Assembly (NCBI GenBank): GCA_965202915.1
Contig: OZ241847.1
Span: forward strand, 1,798,001 to 1,862,000
Length of the DNA stretch: 64,000 bases
Reading direction: 5' to 3'
Source: G965202915 sp965202915
GTDB lineage: Bacteria; Pseudomonadota; Gammaproteobacteria; Eutrophobiales; Eutrophobiaceae
This document shows, one piece after another, positions 53,537 through 61,026 of this stretch. Under the pieces are notes generated by a model. It was not told where the DNA came from. It did not search any database and was given only the letters and a program-made list of their open reading frames with translations. How positions within the stretch are numbered: position 1 is the first letter of the stretch; every line of letters starts with the position of its first letter. Both the position numbers and the translations under genes were made by a program.

Positions 53537-54102
53537 CAGGCCTTTGGCAACGCTATGCCGGTCTGCCCCTGATATTTCCCCGCTCGATCCTTGTATGAGG
53601 TTTCGCAAACCTGATCGGATTCCATAAAGATCATCTGAGCAAGGCCCTCATTGGCATAAACCTTGGCCGGCAGATTGGTGGTATTGGAGATCTCCATGGT
53701 GACAAATCCTTCCCATTCCGGCTCCAACGGGGTCACGTTGACGATAATGCCACAGCGGGCATAGGTCGACTTGCCCAGGCAAATTACCAACACATTGCGC
53801 GGTATGCGGAAATATTCAACGGTCACCGTTAAAGCAAATGCATTCGGCGGAATAATGCAATATTCACCCTCGGTTGCGACAAAACTGCGGTCATCAAAAT
53901 TTTTCGGATCCACCGTCGCGGAATATACATTGGTAAAAATATTAAACCTGTTTGCACAGCGCACGTCATAACCATAGCTTGAAGTGCCATAGGAAATCAG
54001 GCGCCCGGATTCATTCTCCCTAACCTGATTCGCTTCAAAGGGTTCGATCATGCGCCGCTCCTTCGCCATGCGCCTTATCCAGGTGTCACTCTTAACAGTC
54101 AT
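53536..54102 (-). CDS. dcd: dCTP deaminase
   Basis: Dcd deaminates dCTP to dUTP, the main source of dTTP precursors in many gammaproteobacteria. The 188-residue protein begins MTVKSDTWIRRMAKERRMIEPF, with LISYGTSSYGYDVRCANRFNIF, the active-site region KSTYARCGIIVNVTPLEPEWEG and catalytic Glu in VYANEGLAQMIFMES. ATG 54102 follows the apbC stop (54107) closely and gives the exact family length; the open frame extends upstream only into apbC. Confidence 0.97.
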   Translation of the reverse strand: MTVKSDTWIRRMAKERRMIEPFEANQVRENESGRLISYGTSSYGYDVRCANRFNIFTNVYSATVDPKNFDDRSFVATEGEYCIIPPNAFALTVTVEYFRIPRNVLVICLGKSTYARCGIIVNVTPLEPEWEGFVTMEISNTTNLPAKVYANEGLAQMIFMESDQVCETSYKDRAGKYQGQTGIALPKA

Positions 54103-54106
54103 AGAC

Positions 54107-55195
54107 TCAATCGTTGCGCACGACAATCTTGGGAAATTTTGCCGAATAGTCCCTGGCCTGCAATGACAACTTTGCCGCCGTCTTGCGTGCTATGGCTCTA
54201 TAGCTTTGTGTTACCGGCGAATCGGGTTGCATCGCCACCGTCGGTTTGCCATTGTCAACACCGGCGCGAATCGCCGCGTCCAAAGGCAATGATCCCAGTA
54301 AATCAACGCCGTATTGAGCGGCCATCTGGCGGCCGCCGCCTTCCCCAAAAATCGCCTCCTGATGGCCGCATTCACTGCAAATATGGAGGCTCATGTTTTC
54401 TATAATTCCCAATACCGGCACCTCCACCTTGACGAACATATTTAATGCCTTTTTGGCATCGATCAGCGCAAGATCCTGCGGGGTGGTCACAATCAGCGCA
54501 CCGCTGACCGGAATCTTCTGACACAGGGTAAGCTGGATATCACCGGTGCCCGGCGGCAGATCTATGATCAAATAATCCAGGTCCTGCCATTGGGTATCAT
54601 TTAATAATTGCTCCAGTGCCGAGGTAACCATGGGCCCGCGCCAGATCATTGGGGTATCCTCTTCGATCAAGTAGCCTATGGACATCGTCTGCAACTGGTA
54701 GCTTATCAGCGGTTTTACTCGTTTGCCATCCGGCGATTCCGGTTTGCCGCGACAGCCCAGCATGCGCGGCTGGCTGGGGCCGTAAATATCGGCGTCCAGG
54801 ATCCCGACTTTCGCACCCTCCGCCTGCAATGCCAACGCCAGATTGATCGCGGTGGTGGACTTACCCACGCCGCCCTTGCCTGAGGCAACGGCTATGGTAT
54901 TTTTGATCCCCGGCAACAAGCGCACCCCTTTTTGCACCGAACGCGAGGCAATATTGGTGTTAATCGTTATATTACTCTGTTTGACCCCCATGCCCGCCAA
55001 TTCCGCCTCGATCTGCTCTCGCAATTGCGGCTGATACCCCATGGCCGGATAATTCAATTCCAGCGTCAGTGACACGGCGCCATTGCTGATAACACATTCT
55101 TTGATGCCGGGGTTGACGTTCAGACTGCAATCCATATTGACGTCATGGACCCGTCCAAGACATTGCTGTATCTGCTCTTGTGTAATTTCGGCCAT
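54107..55195 (-). CDS. apbC: Iron-sulfur cluster carrier ApbC (Mrp/NBP35-type ATPase)
   Basis: ApbC is a P-loop ATPase that binds and transfers [4Fe-4S] clusters. The 362-residue protein has an N-terminal MIP18-like domain (about residues 1-80), Walker A with the deviant lysine GKGGVGKST at 106-114 and Walker B DILDADIYGPSQP. The cluster CxxC is in HICSECGHQEAIFG. It precedes dcd on the same strand. In many gammaproteobacteria metG is divergent from and directly adjacent to this gene; here about 8.7 kb intervene. Confidence 0.95.
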   Translation of the reverse strand: MAEITQEQIQQCLGRVHDVNMDCSLNVNPGIKECVISNGAVSLTLELNYPAMGYQPQLREQIEAELAGMGVKQSNITINTNIASRSVQKGVRLLPGIKNTIAVASGKGGVGKSTTAINLALALQAEGAKVGILDADIYGPSQPRMLGCRGKPESPDGKRVKPLISYQLQTMSIGYLIEEDTPMIWRGPMVTSALEQLLNDTQWQDLDYLIIDLPPGTGDIQLTLCQKIPVSGALIVTTPQDLALIDAKKALNMFVKVEVPVLGIIENMSLHICSECGHQEAIFGEGGGRQMAAQYGVDLLGSLPLDAAIRAGVDNGKPTVAMQPDSPVTQSYRAIARKTAAKLSLQARDYSAKFPKIVVRND

Positions 55196-55377
55196 GGTTT
55201 TTTAATTAATAGAGTCGGTAATCAAGTATATTCCGGCGGTGTAATATAATGATACCGCAATTCCCCGGATAAAGAAACAGGCAAACAACCCCCGGTCCGG
55301 GCGCCGGTGAAGAATCGGGCCTGATGGAATGGCACTACGCCGGAGGAAAACCGACCAGACCCTGCAAATCCACTATT

Positions 55378-57945
55378 CTAGGGCGGACTGTTTATCAGCA
55401 TGTTGGCATTACGCCGGGCCTCACTTGGATTGCTACTCAAGCCACCCAGCAACGCATTCCGTAAGTCTTCGCTGGACTCCAACAATTCCCCGAACCGATA
55501 GGTATAGTAGAGGATCCGGGCGTCCCGCTGATCTATGCGTCCATCCTGATTCAAATCCGGGGTAATCGGCCCACTGTGCAGGCCCGGGTCGCTCCAAAAC
55601 CCGGCTCGGGCCCTTAGCTCTGCCACCGCGTCACCACCGGCAACTCCCAGCCGGCCAAACAACGCTTCCTGTGTGGTTTCATTCAACCCGGGCAGATAGG
55701 CATAATACAGTGCCTGCGCGTCCCGTTGGTCGAACCGGGAATCGGCATTGAGTTCCAGGCTCAGCGCCAGCACCGTGATGTCAAAATTCAGGCTGGTTTC
55801 CATTCCGCCCGCATCCGTTACGGTATAGATGTATTCCGTCCGATCCGTTGGAGTGATCCGATCGCTTACTCCGATCGCGGCATTGGTGCCCGTGATGATC
55901 CGCAGGTCTCCGGAAAAGTCCAGGCCCTCCGGCAGCGGCGGGGTCAAGATGTACGTCAACTCGCCACTACCCCCCACCGCCGACGGCAGGAACAGGGTAT
56001 TAATAAACTCGCTCCGTTCGGAGTAAAACTGATCGGGCACGGTCTGCCCGGAGAAGGTCGGCTCGGAACGGCCGGTCACGGTGAGGTCAACGGTCAGCAT
56101 AGCCGAGCTGTTGTTCGCATCGGTCACCGTATAGGTATAGCGGGTTGTCCCCATCGCCTCGGTTGGGGCACCGCTTATCCGCCGGCCGGCACTATCGAAA
56201 CTCAGACCCGCCGGCAAGTCCTCCTCCGGCGTCAGGGTATAAACCAACGGGGCATTGCCGCTCGTTGCCTCAGGCAGGGTCAGCATCACCACCTCGCCCT
56301 GAGTGTAAGACCGTGCCGCCACCGTCGTTCCTCCAAAGGTCGGTATAAGATCCACCGTACCCCGCTGATAGATGGGGATGATCAGATCATCCACCCCGGC
56401 GGCGGTGAGGGTCAACGTCGAGCTGCGATCAGTCGTTGCCCCATTAGGATCAACCGTGATAAAAAGGGTACCCCTACCCCCCTCTTCCCGGCTCAGGCTT
56501 AGGGCTCCTGGGCCTGAACGGGTGGTGGGGGGAGGTACCCGTCTATCGGCGTTATATCGGACTCTCAATCTGGAAACCCAATCTGCCTCAGTGCTTATCC
56601 TCAAGCCTCTGCTAGCTTCAATGGTAATTGACCCAGTGTTGCTTGCCGACGGAAATAGTACCTGATCAGCGGAAGCACTCAGCCTCGAGCATAACGCATT
56701 AGTTATAAATTCCAGATTCAAATGAGTGCCCTCACAAGTATTGCTGACATTTCTCCTAAAATCAATCACGCCCCCCCTTGCCTGGACTGCCGCCAGGACC
56801 GACTTGGGTACGCCACAACAGTTGGTGAGAGTACCATTTGCGAAAACACGAATATTGCCGCCTATGCGTTCAAGCCCGGAGAAATCGTTCAGAGAGGTAA
56901 GCGTACTATTCCTTTCCACCTGAAACTGTCCCTCAATATTCCTTAGCATCGAAAAGTCGCCCAAAATAAAGTCGGCCAAAGGAGGAAACCGCCCTTCAGC
57001 ATTTTCGAATACAATGAAATCCCCTTGAACCGAGCCTAACACCGGGAAACTGTCCACAGACTCGAGGAGTCTATTGCCTTGGCTCATCCCTCTGCGCCCG
57101 ACTCGAAAATCCCCCTCAATCGTCCTTAAGGCGGGAAAAGCGCCCAAAGAGGTAAGCCGGCTATTTGCGCTTACAACGAAACTCTCCCCCGTCATAGGAA
57201 AACGCCCCAAAAAGGTTAACGTGGGAAAACGCCCCAAACTTGCAAGTTGTCTGTTCGAGGCTACCAACATCCCACCCCCGATGGATTGTAACTTCGGAAA
57301 ATGGCCCAAAGAAGCAAGGGCGCTATTATTACCCACGAGAAACCGCCCGCCGATGGATCGTAACTCCGGGAAAGAGCCCAGAGTAGTCATTTCGCTGTTC
57401 TCACTGACCACAAAACTTTTTCCGACCGTGGTCAAAGCGGGGAAATTGCCCACCCGCTCAAGTCCAGTCCCCTCAGAAGGGGTTGGTTCAGCGCCTTCCC
57501 CTATGACAAAATCCCCCCCTATGGTCCTCAGGCGATTCAACTGCTCCAGGTCCCTCAGCGTCCGTACAGTATCTACAACAAGATTGCCAGTCACTTCTTC
57601 CAACCGGCTAAACCGGCTCAGATCCGTAATATCCACGGAAAAGGATCGTCCTCTGGAGGCAGCCCCGATAGCAAGGTCCCCTTGTATCCGGGTGATGCTC
57701 TCCGGATATAGCTCTACGATATTTCTGCACAACTTTCTAGAGTCTCCCGAGTTTATTGACTGGAAAATCAGCTCGATGTCTTCTATACACGTCCCGCCGT
57801 TGCAATTAAAATCATTCATTCTTGTGACACAATTCTGGGCGTACAATGCGGGTGGGTGTATCAATGCACCATACAGGCAAGCGATACCGACCATCTGTTT
57901 TATTGTGATCCTAAACATATATTTACAGCATAGTCCCATATCCAT
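55378..57945 (-). CDS. Secreted multidomain protein 1: L-domain-like repeats, BACON-like, two Ig-like and dockerin-like domains
   Basis: From ATG 57945 (AGGGG upstream) the protein has 855 residues; an earlier in-frame start at 58029 adds 28. A signal peptide ends at ALYAQ. A Cys-containing segment is followed by about ten 23-24-residue units (G-x-F-P-x-L-x-S-I-G-G-x-F-x-V, about residues 90-390), as in receptor L-domain/LRR-like proteins, closed by NCCGVPKSVLAAV. A BACON-like region (about 440-530) ends LTAAGVDDLIIPIYQRG. Two putative Ig domains follow (about 531-723; GLSFDSAGRRISGAPTEAMG in the first). The C-terminus has two 12-residue calcium loops, ELNADSRFDQRD and DLNQDGRIDQRD, each before an alpha-helix, like a dockerin. 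It is the first of three tandem paralogues counted from apbC. Function unknown; it is probably a surface or exported binding protein. Confidence 0.85.
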   Translation of the reverse strand: MDMGLCCKYMFRITIKQMVGIACLYGALIHPPALYAQNCVTRMNDFNCNGGTCIEDIELIFQSINSGDSRKLCRNIVELYPESITRIQGDLAIGAASRGRSFSVDITDLSRFSRLEEVTGNLVVDTVRTLRDLEQLNRLRTIGGDFVIGEGAEPTPSEGTGLERVGNFPALTTVGKSFVVSENSEMTTLGSFPELRSIGGRFLVGNNSALASLGHFPKLQSIGGGMLVASNRQLASLGRFPTLTFLGRFPMTGESFVVSANSRLTSLGAFPALRTIEGDFRVGRRGMSQGNRLLESVDSFPVLGSVQGDFIVFENAEGRFPPLADFILGDFSMLRNIEGQFQVERNSTLTSLNDFSGLERIGGNIRVFANGTLTNCCGVPKSVLAAVQARGGVIDFRRNVSNTCEGTHLNLEFITNALCSRLSASADQVLFPSASNTGSITIEASRGLRISTEADWVSRLRVRYNADRRVPPPTTRSGPGALSLSREEGGRGTLFITVDPNGATTDRSSTLTLTAAGVDDLIIPIYQRGTVDLIPTFGGTTVAARSYTQGEVVMLTLPEATSGNAPLVYTLTPEEDLPAGLSFDSAGRRISGAPTEAMGTTRYTYTVTDANNSSAMLTVDLTVTGRSEPTFSGQTVPDQFYSERSEFINTLFLPSAVGGSGELTYILTPPLPEGLDFSGDLRIITGTNAAIGVSDRITPTDRTEYIYTVTDAGGMETSLNFDITVLALSLELNADSRFDQRDAQALYYAYLPGLNETTQEALFGRLGVAGGDAVAELRARAGFWSDPGLHSGPITPDLNQDGRIDQRDARILYYTYRFGELLESSEDLRNALLGGLSSNPSEARRNANMLINSPP

Positions 57946-58055
57946 AATATCAGCCCCTTTAACATTGAATATTTCTTCTAACCCTACAGCATAGACCCAT
58001 ATCCATAATATTAGCCTGATTTGCAGCAAAATGCATAGGACTTTGATGCCAGCCG

Positions 58056-58210
58056 CAGACCGGGGTTATGCCTGACTCTCCCCGGGCAAGGGCGTGGAGC
58101 GGCCCGCCCCGATGGGCGCGAGGCCTGCTTCTATGCCGAATGATTCCCGGAATACCCGGGCTTCCCGCCGCTGCCGGTTGAATGGCTCATACTCATCTCC
58201 TCTCGGTATT
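58056..58210. repeat. Intergenic repeat copy A between paralogues 1 and 2
   Basis: About 130 nt here closely match copy B at 60866-61026. Shared blocks include CTCCCCGGGCAAGGGCGTGG, GATGGGCGCGAGGCCTGCTT and GGTATTCTAGCGCTGACTG (copy B reads GTATTCTAGCGCTGACTG). The repeat continues into the 3' end of the upstream paralogue, showing that the duplication unit included the intergenic DNA. No gene of its own is visible; the segment may carry a terminator or promoter. Confidence 0.75.
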
Positions 58211-60814
58211 CTAGCGCTGACTGCTTATCAACGCATTGGCTCTGTCCAGGACCGCTCTTACCTCACTTGGATTGCTACTCAAGCCACCCAGCAACGCATT
58301 CCGTAAGCCTTCGCTGGACTCCAACAATTCCCCGAACCGGTAAGTATAGTAAAGAATTCGTGCGTCCTGCTGATCTATGCGTCTGTCCTGATTCAAATCC
58401 GGGCTAGGCCCATTGTGCCGCTCCAGGTCGCGCCAAAACCCGGCTCGGGCCCTTAGCTCGGCCACCGTGTCATCATCATCCGCAACTCCCAGTCGGCCAA
58501 ACAACGCCTCCTGTGTGGTTTCATTCAACCCGGGCAGATAGGCATAATACAGCGCCTGCGCATCCCGTTGGTCGACCCGGGAATCGGCATTGAGTTCCGG
58601 GCTCAGCGCCAGCACCACCACGTCAAAGCTCAGGCTGTCTCTACCACTGCCCGCATCCATCACGCTATAGGTGTATTCCGTCCGCTCCGTTGCAGCGATC
58701 CGATCCGTTACACCGATCGCGGCATTGGTGCCCGTGACGATCTGCTGGTCTCCGGAAAAGTCCAGGCCCTCCGGCAGTGGCGGGGTCAAGATGTACGTCA
58801 ACTCACCACTACCCCCCACCGCCGACGGCAGGAACAGGGTATTAATAAACTCGCTCCGTTCGGAGTAAAACTGATCGGGCACGGTCTGCCCGGAGAAGGT
58901 CGGCTCGGAACGGTCGTTCACGGTGAGGTCAACGGTCAGCATATCCTGGTCGTTGTCCGCATCGGTCACCGTATAGGTATAGCGGGTTGTCCCCATCTCC
59001 TCGGTTGGGACGCCGCTTATCCGCCGGCCGGCACTATCGAAACTCAGACCCGCCGGCAATTCCGGCGTCAGGGTATAGACCAACGGGGCATTGCCATCGC
59101 TGGCCTCAGGCAGGGTGAGTACCACCACCTCGCCCTGAGTGTAAAACCGTGCCGCCACCGTCGTTCCTCCGAAGGTCGGGCGCTGATCGGCTGTGCCCCG
59201 CTGATAGATGGGGATGGTCAGGTCATCCACCCCGGCGGCGGTAAGGGTTAACGTCGAGCTGCGCTCAGTCGTTGCCCCATTAGGATCAACGGTTATAAAA
59301 AGGAGACCCCTACCCCCTCCTCGCCGGCTCAGGCTTAGGGCTCCTCCACCTCCGCCCGGACGGGTGACGGCGGGTGGTGGTGGTCGATCGGAGGCATATC
59401 GGACTCTCAATCTGGAAACCCAATCTGCCTCAGTGCTTGCCCTAAAGCCTCTGCTAGCTTCAATGGTAATTGACCCGGTGTTGCTTGCCGGCGGAAATAG
59501 TACCTGCTCAGGGGAAGCACTCAGCCTCGAGCATAACGCATTGGTTATAGGGATAAGACTCGTATGAGAGCCGCTACAAGTATGGCTGGCATTTCTCATA
59601 AAGGTAATCCGCCCCCTCCTTCCTGCCAGGACTGCCGCCTGGACTGTCGCCAGGACCGACTTGGGGAGGCGACAACAGTTGGTGAGAACCCTATTTTCGA
59701 CAACCTCAACAATATTGCCGCTTATGCGTTCAAGCCCGGAGAAATCGTTCAGAGAGGTAAGCAGACGATTGCTTTCCACCCGAAACCGTCCCTCAATATT
59801 CCTTAGCATCGAAAAGTCGCCCAAAGAGGTAAGCTCATCATTGTCAAACACAGAGAAATCCCCTTGAACCGAGCCTAACACCGGGAAACTGTCCACAGAC
59901 TCGAGGCGTCTATTGCCTTGTTGCATCCCTCTGCGCCCGACTAGAAAATCCCCATCAATCGTCCTTAAGGCGGGAAAAGCACCCAGGGAGGTAAGCCGGT
60001 TATTTTCGGTTACGATGAAACTCTCGATCCTCGATAGCATCCCATCATTATCGAAAATCCGAAATCCCCCCAAAAAGGTTAACGTGGGAAAACGCCCCAA
60101 ACTTTCAAGCTGCCTGTTCGAGACTACCAACATCCCCTCCCCGATGGATTGTAACTTCGGAAAATGGCCCAAAGCAGCAAGGGCGCCATTATTATTCACG
60201 CTAAACCGCCTGCCGATGGATCGTAACTCCGGGAAAGAGCCCAGAGTAGTCATTCTGTCGTTCTCACTGACCACAAACCTTCTGCCGATCGTGGTCAAAG
60301 CGGGTAAATCACCCACCTGCTCAAGTCCAGTCCCATCAGAAGCGTTTGGTTCAGCGCCTTCCCCTATGACAAAATCCCCCCCTATGGTCCTCAGGCGATT
60401 CAACTGCTCCAGGTTCCTCAGCGTCCGTACAGTATCTACAATAAGATTGCCGGTCACTTCTTCCAACAGGCGGAACTTACTCAGATCCGTAATATCCGCG
60501 GAAAAGGATTGTCCTCCGGAGCCAATCCCGATGGAAAGGTCCCCTTGTATCCGGGTGATGCCCTCCGGATATAGCTCTACGACATTTCTGCAGTTCTTTC
60601 TATTGTCCCCCGAGTTCTCTGACTGGAAAATCAGAGTGAAGGCTCCTATACACGTCCCGTCGAGGCAATTAAAATCATTCATTCTTGGCCTACAATTCTG
60701 CGTCTGCGCATACAACGTGAGTGGGTGTATCAATACCCCATACAGGCAAGCGATAACGGCCATCTGTTTTATTGTGACCCTAAACATATACTTACAGCGT
60801 AGTCCCATATCCAT
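58211..60814 (-). CDS. Secreted multidomain protein 2: paralogue with L-domain-like repeats, BACON-like, Ig-like and dockerin-like domains
   Basis: This 867-residue protein starts at ATG 60814 (MDMGLRCKYMFRVTIKQM) with a signal peptide ending LYAQ. It is strongly similar to paralogue 1 along its length. L-domain-like repeats span about residues 60-420 (e.g. LPALTTIGRRFVVSENDRM, SFPELRSIGRRFSV). It then has the NCCRLPKSVLATV cap, a BACON-like segment with ISTEADWVSRLRVRY in related form, two Ig-like domains (about 545-736) and a dockerin-like end with loops ELNADSRVDQRD and DLNQDRRIDQQD. A proline/glycine linker near 480 differs from copy 1. DNA blocks of about 100 nt are nearly identical to copy 1 (58809-58914 against 55964-56075), indicating recent duplication or gene conversion. 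Confidence 0.85.
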   Translation of the reverse strand: MDMGLRCKYMFRVTIKQMAVIACLYGVLIHPLTLYAQTQNCRPRMNDFNCLDGTCIGAFTLIFQSENSGDNRKNCRNVVELYPEGITRIQGDLSIGIGSGGQSFSADITDLSKFRLLEEVTGNLIVDTVRTLRNLEQLNRLRTIGGDFVIGEGAEPNASDGTGLEQVGDLPALTTIGRRFVVSENDRMTTLGSFPELRSIGRRFSVNNNGALAALGHFPKLQSIGEGMLVVSNRQLESLGRFPTLTFLGGFRIFDNDGMLSRIESFIVTENNRLTSLGAFPALRTIDGDFLVGRRGMQQGNRRLESVDSFPVLGSVQGDFSVFDNDELTSLGDFSMLRNIEGRFRVESNRLLTSLNDFSGLERISGNIVEVVENRVLTNCCRLPKSVLATVQAAVLAGRRGRITFMRNASHTCSGSHTSLIPITNALCSRLSASPEQVLFPPASNTGSITIEASRGFRASTEADWVSRLRVRYASDRPPPPAVTRPGGGGGALSLSRRGGGRGLLFITVDPNGATTERSSTLTLTAAGVDDLTIPIYQRGTADQRPTFGGTTVAARFYTQGEVVVLTLPEASDGNAPLVYTLTPELPAGLSFDSAGRRISGVPTEEMGTTRYTYTVTDADNDQDMLTVDLTVNDRSEPTFSGQTVPDQFYSERSEFINTLFLPSAVGGSGELTYILTPPLPEGLDFSGDQQIVTGTNAAIGVTDRIAATERTEYTYSVMDAGSGRDSLSFDVVVLALSPELNADSRVDQRDAQALYYAYLPGLNETTQEALFGRLGVADDDDTVAELRARAGFWRDLERHNGPSPDLNQDRRIDQQDARILYYTYRFGELLESSEGLRNALLGGLSSNPSEVRAVLDRANALISSQR

Positions 60815-60865
60815 AATATTAGCCTAATTTACAGCAAAATGCTGTTTGATGACGCCCGATACCAG

Positions 60866-61026
60866 ACCGAGGTTATGCCTGGCTCTCCCCGGGCAAGGGC
60901 GTGGAGCGGCGTGCCTCGATGGGCGCGAGGCCTGCTTCAATGCCGAATGGTTCCCGGAATACCGGCACTTCGCGCCGCGACCGGTTTAAGAGTGACGGCC
61001 CAGGCCCTGCAAATCCATCCCGTATT
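60866..61026. repeat. Intergenic repeat copy B between paralogues 2 and 3
   Basis: This segment matches copy A (58056-58210) over most of its length, with an additional stretch near 60985-61015. A similar short tail (CCCTGCAAATCCA, ATTCTAG) is also found just after paralogue 1 at 55360-55380. The three 3' flanks therefore derive from one ancestral unit. Confidence 0.75.

Noticed and set aside
57000..57500. CRISPR-like short repeats (recurring patterns in the paralogue genes)
   Set aside because: The periodicity (about 69-72 nt) corresponds to the 23-24-residue protein repeat, the units are not identical and there are no unique spacers. No CRISPR array is seen anywhere in the window.
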